From Streptomyces sp. Tu 3180 (GTDB lineage Bacteria; Actinomycetota; Actinomycetes; Streptomycetales; Streptomycetaceae): 64,000 bases of DNA. Numbering within the stretch: the first letter of the stretch is position 1; each line of letters begins with the position of its first letter. Shown in pieces: positions 16,594-25,343 of this stretch. The position numbers and the translations under genes are program-made. Location of the stretch: NCBI RefSeq assembly GCF_009852415.1, contig NZ_WOXS01000002.1:992001-1056000 (forward strand), read 5' to 3'. Under the pieces are notes generated by a model. It made no database searches. It saw only the letters and a program-made list of their open reading frames with translations, and had not been told where the DNA came from.

Positions 16594-17253
16594 TCAGCCG
16601 TCCGTCCGCGGACGGGCGCGGCGGTACAGGACGACCCCGCCCAGGAGGAGCGCGGCGCCGGCCGCGAGGGCCGGGGCGGTGCGGCCGGCGCCCGTCTCGG
16701 CGAGGGCGGCCGTCTCCCGCGGGGCGGTGTGCGGCACCGGATCGGGGGCCGGCCGCGTGCGCGGCGGCGCGGACGGCTCGGGCTCCGGGCGGTCGGGCCG
16801 CTCGCCGGAGGCGTTCACGGACTCGTTGCCGACGGCCGCGTTCCCGACGCCGACCACGTTCACGCTGTTCCCGCTGACGTTGACCGGGAGGTCCACCGGC
16901 AGCTGCACCTGGTTGCCGGACGCCACGCCCGGTGAACCGTTCGCGCCGCTCCCGGCCGTCGCACCGCCGGCCCGCCCCGCGGGCCCGCCCCGCTCGCCGG
17001 CGTTCTCGTGGGCGTCCTCGTTGACGCAGGTGTTGCCCACGGCGGAGTTGAGCAGGCCCACCGCGTTCACCGTGTTCCCGCACACGTTCAGCGGGGCGTG
17101 CACCGGGAGCTGGACGGTGTTCCCGGACACCACCCCGGGCGAGCCGGCCGCGGTGCCCTCCGCCCCGGCGCCGGCGTACGCCGGCGCCGCCACGGCCATC
17201 GCGCCCGACGCGGCGACGACGGCGATCACACCGTTTCGGGTGACCCGTCCCAT
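16594..17253 (-). CDS. Long chaplin with two chaplin domains and a sortase signal
   Basis: 219 residues. Sec signal (1-~28, ending PAYAGAGA), chaplin domain 1 (GSPGVVSGNTVQLPVHAPLN...) with the two cysteines, a Gly/Ala linker, chaplin domain 2 (GSPGVASGNQVQLPVDLPVN...), a Pro-rich wall-spanning stretch, and an LAETGA sortase motif followed by a membrane segment and an RRARPR tail. Domain 2 has Ser or Glu where cysteines would be, so only domain 1 can form the disulfide loop. Function: cell-wall-anchored amyloid-forming surfactant of aerial hyphae (ChpA-C type). Which of the three cannot be said. Confidence 0.92.
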   Translation of the reverse strand: MGRVTRNGVIAVVAASGAMAVAAPAYAGAGAEGTAAGSPGVVSGNTVQLPVHAPLNVCGNTVNAVGLLNSAVGNTCVNEDAHENAGERGGPAGRAGGATAGSGANGSPGVASGNQVQLPVDLPVNVSGNSVNVVGVGNAAVGNESVNASGERPDRPEPEPSAPPRTRPAPDPVPHTAPRETAALAETGAGRTAPALAAGAALLLGGVVLYRRARPRTDG

Positions 17254-17542
17254 AGGTTCCCTGCCTTCCAGACTTGGTCGCGGGCCCTTGCCCGCACCGG
17301 ACAGAACGCGGGCACCGCCATCCGGGTTATGGCTCCCCCGTACGGACCCCGGCCCGTTCACTCCATCAGGGGTCCCGCCGTTCGAGGCCCGGGCAGGTGG
17401 GGCGAACGCACGGCCGGTGAACACACGGGGGCCGGTGCCGGGCGCGCGGCCGCCCGGCCGACAGGCGGGGGGCCCGGGGCCCGCTTATGGTGAGCGAGGG
17501 CGCCGGTTCCCGGCCCGCTGCGGGGCATCCCTGGAGGCATCG

Positions 17543-19117
17543 ATGCTGGCCAAGCCGTCCACGCGACCCTCGGTCCGACGCCGCGCGGTCACCGGCGCGG
17601 CCGGGCTGGCCCTGCTGGGTGCGGGGCTGACGGCCGTCGGCGACACGGAGCCGGACCTCGACCGGTTCTACGACCAGAAGATCACATGGGCGGCCTGCAG
17701 GAGCGCGGACCTGCCGGAGGACCTGCAGTGCGGGAAGATCACCGTCCCGCTCGACTACGCGGACCCCGGGAAGGGCACCCTCGAGCTGGCCCTCGTCCGC
17801 TACCGGGCCACCGGCGACCCGCGGGGCTCGGTGGTGCTGAACTTCGGCGGTCCGGGCGGTTCGGGCGTCCTGGGGCTCGCCTACGGCGGCAAGGAGTTCA
17901 TGGGTCTGACCGACGACTACGACGTGGTCTCCTTCGACCCGCGCGGCGTCGGCCGTTCCTCACCGGTCAGCTGCGGCACGGAGGCCACCGGCCGGGTGCT
18001 GGAGGCGACCAGCGGCGAGAACGTGTCCGACCCGCGCGAGGCGCTCGCGCAGCTGCGCGAGGTGGCCGCCGAGTGCGCCGAGCACTCGGGCCCCGTCCTC
18101 TCCCACATCGGCACCGTGAACGTCGCACGCGACCTGGACGTGATGCGCCAGGCGCTCGGCGACCGGAAGCTCAACTACCTGGGCTTCTCCTACGGGACCC
18201 GGCTCGGCGCGGTGTACGCGGCCCGGTTCCCGGAGAAGGTGGGCCGGTTCGTGCTCGACGGTGTGGACACGCTGACCGACTCGATGACCGAGCAGGGGCT
18301 GACGAGCGCCAGGGGGCAGCAGAAGGCGCTGGAGAGCTTCCTCACCTGGTGCACCGAGGACATCGCCTGTCCGTTCGGGCAGGACGCGCGCGACGCCCGC
18401 CGGCAGGTCGTGGAACTGGTCGACTCGCTCGACGAGAACCCGGTGCCGACCACCTTCGGTTTCGAGTTCAGCGGTCAGGATCTCGCCGGAGCCATAGGGC
18501 AGGGTCTGTACAGCAAGGAACTGTGGCCGCTGCTGCAGCGGGCCCTCGCGCAGCTGATGGAGGACGGGGACACCCGCGGGGTGGAGGCCTTCGCGACAGG
18601 AGGGGGGGCGCTCCCCGCGCCGCAGCGGGCCGACGACCCCCTCGTCGACGAGGAGGAGATACCGCTGGACAACCCGCCGGCGGCGCTGATGGCGGTGAAC
18701 TGCGCGGACGACCCGGACCGTCCCACCGCCGAGCGGCTGACCCGGGACCTGGCCCGGCTGCGCACCGCCTACGAGGAGGCCTCGCCGGTCTTCGGCCGGT
18801 ACCGGCTCGCCCAGGTGCTGATGTGCTACGGCCGGCCCAGGGGCACCGACTACATCCGCGAGCGGGTCAAGGACCTCGGCACGCCGAAGATGCTGCTGGT
18901 CGGCACCCGGGGCGACCCGGCCACCCCGTACCGCTGGACGGTGGAGACGGCCGAGCGGCTCGGTGACGCGGCGGTGGTGCTGGACAACCGGGGCGAGGGC
19001 CACACCGGCTACGGGTCGTCCGAGTGCGTCCAGCGCAAGGTCGACGACTTCCTGCTGTACGGCTCCCTGCCGCCGAGCGGCAGTTCCTGCGGTTCCGGGG
19101 AGGACGACCGGGCCTGA
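17543..19117 (+). CDS. Secreted alpha/beta-hydrolase, tripeptidyl-aminopeptidase type (S33)
   Basis: 524 residues. An N-terminal RRRAVTGAAGLALLGAGLTA segment looks like a signal or anchor with a twin-arginine flavour. The core hydrolase has an oxyanion strand NFGGPGGSGV, nucleophile elbow LGFSYGTRLG, and a C-terminal TAP-like region with conserved Cys (MAVNCADD, LMCYGRP) and the catalytic His in GEGHTGYG. This is the layout of Streptomyces SlpD/SlpE and Tap tripeptidyl aminopeptidases, which release N-terminal tripeptides outside the cell. GGAGG stands just before the ATG. Confidence 0.87.
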   Translation: MLAKPSTRPSVRRRAVTGAAGLALLGAGLTAVGDTEPDLDRFYDQKITWAACRSADLPEDLQCGKITVPLDYADPGKGTLELALVRYRATGDPRGSVVLNFGGPGGSGVLGLAYGGKEFMGLTDDYDVVSFDPRGVGRSSPVSCGTEATGRVLEATSGENVSDPREALAQLREVAAECAEHSGPVLSHIGTVNVARDLDVMRQALGDRKLNYLGFSYGTRLGAVYAARFPEKVGRFVLDGVDTLTDSMTEQGLTSARGQQKALESFLTWCTEDIACPFGQDARDARRQVVELVDSLDENPVPTTFGFEFSGQDLAGAIGQGLYSKELWPLLQRALAQLMEDGDTRGVEAFATGGGALPAPQRADDPLVDEEEIPLDNPPAALMAVNCADDPDRPTAERLTRDLARLRTAYEEASPVFGRYRLAQVLMCYGRPRGTDYIRERVKDLGTPKMLLVGTRGDPATPYRWTVETAERLGDAAVVLDNRGEGHTGYGSSECVQRKVDDFLLYGSLPPSGSSCGSGEDDRA

Positions 19118-19376
19118 ACCGCCTGCGCGGATCCCGCGGGGCCGGCTCCGCGGGGCCGGGCGTCCCGCGCCCCCGCCTGCCCCGCCGCCGGCCCGGCACG
19201 CGTGCCGCCGCGGCGCCCTCGCGGCCTCCCCGCGCCGGGCACGGGGCCGGCGGGCCGGGTGCGCCGTCACCGGCCGCCCCCTCGCCGGCCCGTGCCGCGG
19301 CCGCTCCGGTCCGCGCGCCACAGCCGGGGTTTTTGCCCCAAATGCCGTACCCGGGAATCGGTTCTATGGTGCTGTC

Positions 19377-20471
19377 ATGGAGCACGATCTGAGCCCCGCG
19401 GCCCTGGCCGGGCTTCGCCGGCCGCGCCCCTACCCCGCGGTGTCCGTACTGACGCCGACACACCGGCGCGATCCCCTCAACGCGCAGGACGTCGTCCGGC
19501 TGCGCAACGCGGTGGGCCAGGCCAAGAAGCAGCTGGAGTCCGATCCCGCGGTCACCCGGGACCGGCGCACCGACGTGGCCCGGCAACTGGACCGGGCCCT
19601 GTCCGAGGTCGACCTGACGCACAGCGAGGACGGTCTGATCATCTTCGCGGCCCCGGGCGAGCACCAGGTGTGGTCGCTCGCGCGTTCCGTGCCCGAGCGC
19701 GTGGTGCTCTCGGACACCTTCCTGACCCGCAACCTCGTCTCCGCCCACACGGCGGAACGGTCGTTCTGGGTGCTGTCCGCGTCCGCCGACCGGGTCACCC
19801 TGTGGAGCGGCGGCGCGGACCGGGTGGCGGAGGAACGCTCCGGCGGTTTCCCGCTGATCCGAAGCGCGGAGAACTTCGACCCGGAGCGGCTGGAGCGGAT
19901 CGGCGACCAGCCGAGCGCCTTCCGCGACGAACGCACCCGCGCGTTCCTGCGCGAGGCCGACCTCGCGATGGGCGCGCTCCTGCGCGACCACCCGCGGCCG
20001 CTGTACGTCACCGGCGAACCGGCCGCGCTGTCCCTGCTGGCCGAGGTCGGCGGCGTGACCAGGAGCGCGGTGCACATCCCGCGCGGCGGGCTCGCGCAGG
20101 GCACGCCCGACGCGGTGTGGCAGGCGGTGAAGCCGGCGCTCGAGGCCGAGACCCGCAGGGTCACCGAGGACGTGACCCGGTCCCTGGCCTCCGCCCGCGG
20201 GCGCAGGGAGTTCGCGGCCGGGGTCGACGAGTTGTGGCAGAGCGCCCGGGAGGGACGGGTGCGGCTGCTGGCCGTCGAGGAGAACTACCGGATCACGGCG
20301 CGCGACACCGGCGACCACCTGGTCATCGCCGAGGACGGCGACCTGGACGCCCGCGAGGACATCGTGGACGAGATCGTGGAGCAGTGCCTGGAGACCGGCG
20401 CCGAGGTCCGCTTCGTCCCGGACGGCGCCCTCGGGGAAGCGGACGGGATCGCGGGGGTGCTGCGGTACTGA
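19377..20471 (+). CDS. baeRF3-type (archaeo-eukaryotic release-factor-like) protein
   Basis: 364 residues starting MEHDLSPAALAGLRRPRPYP. The pattern of a short N-terminal domain (PAVSVLTPTHRRDP), a central domain with SVPERVVLSDTFLTRNLVSA, and an eRF1-like C-terminal domain (LLAVEENYRITARDTG) matches the bacterial aeRF1-like family annotated baeRF3. Such proteins are proposed to act on stalled or hibernating ribosomes; experimental support is thin. No ribosome site is seen before the ATG, so it may be leaderless. Confidence 0.7.
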   Translation: MEHDLSPAALAGLRRPRPYPAVSVLTPTHRRDPLNAQDVVRLRNAVGQAKKQLESDPAVTRDRRTDVARQLDRALSEVDLTHSEDGLIIFAAPGEHQVWSLARSVPERVVLSDTFLTRNLVSAHTAERSFWVLSASADRVTLWSGGADRVAEERSGGFPLIRSAENFDPERLERIGDQPSAFRDERTRAFLREADLAMGALLRDHPRPLYVTGEPAALSLLAEVGGVTRSAVHIPRGGLAQGTPDAVWQAVKPALEAETRRVTEDVTRSLASARGRREFAAGVDELWQSAREGRVRLLAVEENYRITARDTGDHLVIAEDGDLDAREDIVDEIVEQCLETGAEVRFVPDGALGEADGIAGVLRY

Positions 20472-20764
20472 GGGCGGGGCGCGCCGTCGGCCGGACACGA
20501 ACAAACGCGTGACCGTCGAACACGCGAGTGGGTTCCGGCGGTGAGCCGACGCTGCGTCACTTCACTTGCGTACCATGGGAGTTGGCGAGAAGAACGGGCC
20601 CCACGCGCATACCCCGGAGTAACTCCCGAAGACGGTGGCATATGCCAGGGGCACCGCCTTATCGTGTGTTGCCAAATCCCTTACGGGGCGTGGCGGGCTG
20701 TGCAACAGTCGTAACGGTCCCTCCGTCCGCCCGAAGGCCCCACCGTTCCCCATCGGAGTGCGTC

Positions 20765-22183
20765 ATGCCGTCCCACCTCTCCGCGGGCCGCCCAGCCGCC
20801 CAGCCGCCAGGAAGCGGCGACGTCGACGCGCTCATCTCGCAGACCCGGCGGCTCAAGGGCGAGGTGGACGCCGTACGACGCGACACACCGGCCGACCGGT
20901 CGGACCCGCGGAACCGCTGGCAGCGGGCGCTGTACGACCTGGCGTTGCATCAGCTCGACGACCTGGACGAGCACTTGGCGCAACTGCGGGACGGTCCGCT
21001 GCCGGCGGCCGCGGACCGCGCGCCCGCGCCGGCCGCCGCAGCGCACGGCGGGTCCCTGCTCAGCCGGGTCGGCAGCGCGGAGTGGAACCTGCTCACGGAC
21101 GAGGCGAGCTGGTCCGGGGAGCTGTACCGCATCCTGGGCCGCGATCCGGCCGCTCCCGCGCTCACCCTCGACGAGCTGCCCTCCCTGGTGCACGGCGAGG
21201 ACCGGCCGAAGCTGACGGCGATGGTCACGGACTGCCTGGTCGACGCCCGGCCCATCGACGGGGAGTTCCGCGTCGTGCACCCGGACGGCGGCGTGCGGAC
21301 CGTGCACATGATGGGCGAACCGGTACTCGGTGCCGACGGCAGCACCGCCTCGATGTGGGCCGTGCTGCGGGACGTCAGCGAACTGCGCCGCTGCCGGCGG
21401 GCGGTGAGCGAGACCCGTGACTCGCTGCACCGCCAGCGGCACGCCGCCGCGCAGACCGAGCACCGGCTCGCGGTCGAGCTGCAGGAGGCCGTGCTGCCAC
21501 CGTGGCGCGGCTCCCTGCGGCTCCCGCACGGCGGCCCGCGCACCCTGGACCTCGCCGCCCACTACCTGCCGTCGTCGACGAGCACGCCGGTCGGCGGCGA
21601 CTGGTACGACGCCCTGGAACTGTCCGACGGCACCACACTGCTCAGCGCCGGCGAACTGACCGGGCACGGGGTCGGCGCGGCCACGGGCATGGCGATGCTG
21701 CTCGGCGCCGTGCGCGGCATGGCGATGACCGGCACCGAGCCGGGTCCCCTGCTGGCCTGTCTCAACCGGTTGCTGGACGCCACCGTGCAGCCGGTCCTGG
21801 GCAGCGCCGTCTGTCTGCGCTACCGGCCCGAGACCCGCTCCCTGGTGTGGGCGCAGGCGGGCCACCCCGCCCCGCTGCTGTTCCGCGACGGGACGGGGCG
21901 CACGCTGGACACACCGGACGGCGTGCTGCTCGGGGCCACCTCGGGCGCCTCCTACGGGCAGGCCGAGGTGACCCTCGAGGTCGGCGACCTGCTGCTCCTG
22001 CACACCGACGGGCTGGTGCCCGGGCACGCCGGAACCACCGCCGTCCGCCGTCTCCTCGGCCTGGCCGCGCACTTCGCCGAGGCCCGCACCGCGGAGCACT
22101 GCGTCCGCACGGTCGTGAAGGAGTTCGGCGAGAGGGAGCGCGAGGACGGCGCCTGCGTGCTCGTGGCCCGGGTCGCCTCGTAG
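20765..22183 (+). CDS. PAS-domain PP2C/SpoIIE-type serine phosphatase
   Basis: 472 residues from the ATG at 20765, which has GGAG 6 nt upstream; the frame is open ~240 bp further but without support. Layout: an N-terminal helical region (~1-80), a PAS fold (~95-210, SAEWNLLTDEASWSGELYRI to AVLRDVSELRR), a coiled linker with EHRLAVELQEAVLPP, and a SpoIIE phosphatase domain with metal-binding GGDWYDALEL and TDGLV. Proteins of this layout dephosphorylate anti-anti-sigma factors in partner-switching stress cascades. No kinase partner is adjacent. Confidence 0.87.
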   Translation: MPSHLSAGRPAAQPPGSGDVDALISQTRRLKGEVDAVRRDTPADRSDPRNRWQRALYDLALHQLDDLDEHLAQLRDGPLPAAADRAPAPAAAAHGGSLLSRVGSAEWNLLTDEASWSGELYRILGRDPAAPALTLDELPSLVHGEDRPKLTAMVTDCLVDARPIDGEFRVVHPDGGVRTVHMMGEPVLGADGSTASMWAVLRDVSELRRCRRAVSETRDSLHRQRHAAAQTEHRLAVELQEAVLPPWRGSLRLPHGGPRTLDLAAHYLPSSTSTPVGGDWYDALELSDGTTLLSAGELTGHGVGAATGMAMLLGAVRGMAMTGTEPGPLLACLNRLLDATVQPVLGSAVCLRYRPETRSLVWAQAGHPAPLLFRDGTGRTLDTPDGVLLGATSGASYGQAEVTLEVGDLLLLHTDGLVPGHAGTTAVRRLLGLAAHFAEARTAEHCVRTVVKEFGEREREDGACVLVARVAS

Positions 22184-22204
22184 CGGCCCCGAAGGCCCGG
22201 GCCC

Positions 22205-23698
22205 TCACACCTGCGCGCCGGCGCCGCCCTTCCCCCTCGGCTTCGGCAACGCCAGTCTGATCTCCTCCCTGAGCTCCTGGATCCTCGGGTAGGAGGCGTA
22301 CTCGGCGGTGAGCCGGTACATCTGGCGCAGCCGGTCCCAGGTGCGGCGCGAGGAGTTGGAGCCCATCGACATCAGGGCGAGGCGCGCGTACCGGTCGGCC
22401 TGTTCGGGGTCGTCCGCGATGAAGCACGCGGAGGCCATGGACAGATGGTCGAAGATCTTCGACCGCTCCCGTCCGTCGACGCGCAGGGACAGGGCCTTCT
22501 CCGCGTAGTGCTGGGCGTGCGCGGCCGCTCCGGGCTCGAACTCGGCCAGCGTGCGGTAGGCCAGGGCCTGCATGCCGTACAGGTCCTCGTCCTTGAAGGT
22601 CTGCATCCAGTCCGGCGGCTCCGCGTCGGACCTGTCCGAGACGAACAGGTCCTCGGCGCGGCCCAGGGTGCGGCGCATCGCCTGGCCCTTGCCCATGGAC
22701 GCCTGCGCCCAGGCCTCGATGGTGTGGAACATCGCCCGGGTGCGCGGCAGCATCTCCTCGCCCGCGCCGGACTGGGCGAGCTTCATCAGGTCCAGGGCGT
22801 CGTCGGGCCGGCCCAGGTGCACCATCTGGCGGGCCGCCCGGGACAGTGCCTCACCGGCGCGCGGCCGGTCACCGCCCTCCCGGGCCGCGTGGGCGGCGAT
22901 GACGAAGTACTTCTGGGCCGTCGGTTCCAGACCGACGTCGTGCGACATCCAGCCCGCGAGGACGGCCAGGTTGGCGGCGACGCCCCACAGACGCCGCTGG
23001 AGATGGGGTGGATGACGGTAGGCGAGGATGCCGCCCACCTCGTTGAGCTGGCCCACCACCGCCTTGCGCTGGAGGCCGCCGCCCCGGGCGGCGTCCCAGG
23101 CGCGGAACACCTCCACGGAGCGCTCCAGTTCCTCGATCTCCTGCGACCCGATGGGGGCTGCCTCGTAGCGGTCGAACCCGGCGGGGTCGGCGTGCAGGGG
23201 GTCGTCGAGGCGTGGAGCGTCGGCGGTCAGGGCCGGATCGGTGTGCAGCCAGTCGTGCATGGCGCTGCTGAGTGCGGATCCCGCGGCGAGCGCGGCGCCC
23301 GCGCCCACCAAGCCGCGTCGGTTGAGCATGAGGTCCATTCCCGTGAATTCGGTGAGGACCTCGGCCGTCCGCTCGGGCGCCCACGGCACTCCGTCGGGAT
23401 GTTCCGTCTTCCCGCCGCGTGGCCGTCTCCCCGTACGCCCGTGCCGGACCAGACCGAGGTCCTCGATGGTCACGACACGGCCGAGACGCTCGGTGAACAG
23501 GGCCGCCAGCACCCGCGGTACGGGATCGCGCGGGATCTCTCCCATGTCGATCCAGCGCCGCACCCGGGAGGTGTCGGTCGCCAGCTGGGGGTGGCCCATG
23601 GCCGCCGCCTGCCGGTTGACCAGCCTCGCGAGTTCGCCCTTGGACCAGCCGGCCAGGCCGAACAGGTCCGCGAGCCGGGTGTTGGGTTGTCCGCTCAC
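22205..23698 (-). CDS. NsdA-like regulatory protein with TPR-type helical repeats
   Basis: 497 residues. The N-terminal ~95 residues contain GWSKGELARLVNRQAAAMG and DTSRVRRWIDMGEIPRDPVP, the conserved start of the NsdA family, followed by an LxxRRGL region and a C-terminal helical array (VVGQLNEVGGILAY, GWMSHDVGLEPTAQKYF, MVHLGRPDDALDLM) typical of TPRs. NsdA of S. coelicolor represses sporulation and antibiotic production; this is a paralogue or orthologue, not distinguishable here. Three tandem 10-bp repeats lie 60-90 bp upstream. Confidence 0.8.
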   Translation of the reverse strand: MSGQPNTRLADLFGLAGWSKGELARLVNRQAAAMGHPQLATDTSRVRRWIDMGEIPRDPVPRVLAALFTERLGRVVTIEDLGLVRHGRTGRRPRGGKTEHPDGVPWAPERTAEVLTEFTGMDLMLNRRGLVGAGAALAAGSALSSAMHDWLHTDPALTADAPRLDDPLHADPAGFDRYEAAPIGSQEIEELERSVEVFRAWDAARGGGLQRKAVVGQLNEVGGILAYRHPPHLQRRLWGVAANLAVLAGWMSHDVGLEPTAQKYFVIAAHAAREGGDRPRAGEALSRAARQMVHLGRPDDALDLMKLAQSGAGEEMLPRTRAMFHTIEAWAQASMGKGQAMRRTLGRAEDLFVSDRSDAEPPDWMQTFKDEDLYGMQALAYRTLAEFEPGAAAHAQHYAEKALSLRVDGRERSKIFDHLSMASACFIADDPEQADRYARLALMSMGSNSSRRTWDRLRQMYRLTAEYASYPRIQELREEIRLALPKPRGKGGAGAQV

Positions 23699-23759
23699 GT
23701 CAAGCCCCCAGGTTCTCGGCTGAGTTGACAGTAGCCCGGGCAGAGTTGCCGGGCGACTA

Positions 23760-23789
23760 TTCGCCAGGGTTCGCCAGGGTTCGCCAGAT
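23760..23789. repeat. Three tandem 10-bp direct repeats between divergent genes
   Basis: TTCGCCAGGG, TTCGCCAGGG and TTCGCCAGAT (minus strand: TGGCGAA every 10 bp). A helical repeat of one turn and the position in the nsdA-like/phosphotransferase intergenic region suggest an operator array read by a single protein on one face of the DNA. Confidence 0.7.
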
Positions 23790-23931
23790 GGTGTGCCAGG
23801 GGGCCTCGGGTGTCGAGTAGGAACGCGCCACCACGACCCGGTCGCCGCAGGGACATTCCCCAGGGTGCACCTGGGCGGCCGGGCCGGGTGGTCGACGACA
23901 TCTCAGGCACACGAAGGGATCTGTATCGCCC

Positions 23932-25071
23932 ATGTACGCAGCATCGTCCTCCGTGTCCGCCCCGCCCCGGCCGCTGCGTCCGCGTCCGTCGGACGGCGGC
24001 CCCTACCTCACCCCCGCGCGCCCGGCGACCCCCGTGCTCGGCGCGGGCACGGTACGGCGCCCCGCGGGACCGGGCACCCAGCCGCTCAGCGGCCGGCTCG
24101 ACCTCTCCGGACCGCAGGGCGCCCGGCTGCGCACGGCGATCGCGTCGGTGCACCGCATCTGCCCGGAGTTCACCCCCGTGCAGGTGCTGCGCCGCAACGG
24201 CCGGTCCGTCCTCCTGGTGGGGACCACCGGCCGGAGCACCGCGGTCGCCAAGTGCTTACTGGACCACTCCCCCGCGTGGAGCGAGCGGATCCGCCACGAG
24301 ATAGCGGCATACCGCTCGTTCGTCCGGCACCGCCCGCCCGTGCGGGCGCCCCGGCTGATCGCGGCGGATCCGGACAACTGCACGCTGGTGGTCGAGCGGA
24401 TGCCCGGCCGGGTGGCGGCGCTCCAGCGGCACCCGACCGAGGCGCCGCCGCGGGCGGACATCAGGGCGGCACTCGGCGCGATCTGCCGGCTGAACTCCTG
24501 GCGGCCGCCGGCCGGGACGTTCGACGCCCCGCTGGACTACGCGGCCCGCATCTCCCGGTACCACGAGCTGGGTCTGCTCACCGACCGGGACATGGGCGAT
24601 CTGCAGAAGCTGCTGCACGGCATCTCCCTCGCGGCCGGGCGGCAGGGCATGGGCCAGTTCTGCCACGGCGACGCCCTGCTCTCGAACGTCCTGATCTCAC
24701 CGGCCGGTCCCGTGCTGGTGGACTGGGAGCACGCGGGCTGGTACCTGCCGGGCTACGACCTGGCGACGCTGTGGGCGGTCCTCGGGGACGCGCCGGTGGC
24801 ACGGCGCCAGATCAGCCAGATCGCCCAGTCGGCGGGCCCCGCCTCGCGTGACGCGTTCCTGGTGAACCTGATGCTCGTGCTGACCCGCGAGATCCGTACC
24901 TACGAGACGGCCGTGCAGCGCTCGATGCACGACCCGGCCCCGGCGGCACCGGGTGCGGCCCACCCGGGCGCCGCACCGTCCGGCGAGGAACAGCGGCTGC
25001 TGCTGCGGCGGCTGCACGACGACTGCCAGCTGGCCCGCCGGGCCGTGCGCGCGGCGGTCGGCACTCGCTGA
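23932..25071 (+). CDS. Aminoglycoside-phosphotransferase-family kinase with a TTA codon
   Basis: 379 residues. The choline-kinase/APH fold is clear: VERMPG hinge, catalytic loop [14 protein letters not shown] (H-x-D-x4-N) and metal motif [18 protein letters not shown]. The N-terminal ~45 residues are Pro/Arg-rich and probably disordered. There is an in-frame TTA codon at 24256-24258 (Leu109), so translation likely depends on the bldA tRNA and is developmentally delayed. It is divergent from the NsdA-like gene. Substrate unknown; APH-fold proteins phosphorylate aminoglycosides, choline-like compounds or proteins. Confidence 0.85.
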   Translation: MYAASSSVSAPPRPLRPRPSDGGPYLTPARPATPVLGAGTVRRPAGPGTQPLSGRLDLSGPQGARLRTAIASVHRICPEFTPVQVLRRNGRSVLLVGTTGRSTAVAKCLLDHSPAWSERIRHEIAAYRSFVRHRPPVRAPRLIAADPDNCTLVVERMPGRVAALQRHPTEAPPRADIRAALGAICRLNSWRPPAGTFDAPLDYAARISRYHELGLLTDRDMGDLQKLLHGISLAAGRQGMGQFCHGDALLSNVLISPAGPVLVDWEHAGWYLPGYDLATLWAVLGDAPVARRQISQIAQSAGPASRDAFLVNLMLVLTREIRTYETAVQRSMHDPAPAAPGAAHPGAAPSGEEQRLLLRRLHDDCQLARRAVRAAVGTR

Positions 25072-25080
25072 CGGGGGCGA

Positions 25081-25120
25081 CGGTCCGCGGCGCGCTCCGA
25101 CAGAGGCGCGCCGCGGACCG
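25081..25120 (+). terminator. Perfect 15-bp stem terminator
   Basis: CGGTCCGCGGCGCGC (25081-25095) pairs with GCGCGCCGCGGACCG (25106-25120) across a 10-nt loop, 9 bp after the phosphotransferase stop. Confidence 0.8.
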
Positions 25121-25343
25121 TCGTGTGTCCGCACCCGACGGCCTTCGGGCCGGAGCCACCGGTGTACTCCACCGACGCGCCGCAGGCCCCGCGGCCGTCA
25201 CCGCGAAACGCCCCCGCACGCCGATGGACGGGGGAGGTCACGCCCTCCTGGGCATGATTGACGGATCATCAGCCGGCCGGTACCACTGACGCACCGCTCG
25301 GCTCCGCAGGGCCCCTCGCGCCCGCCCGTCCCAGGAGGCTGCA

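Noticed and set aside
23760..23789. CRISPR-like array
   Set aside because: Three contiguous 10-bp units without spacers; far too short. Treated as an operator repeat.
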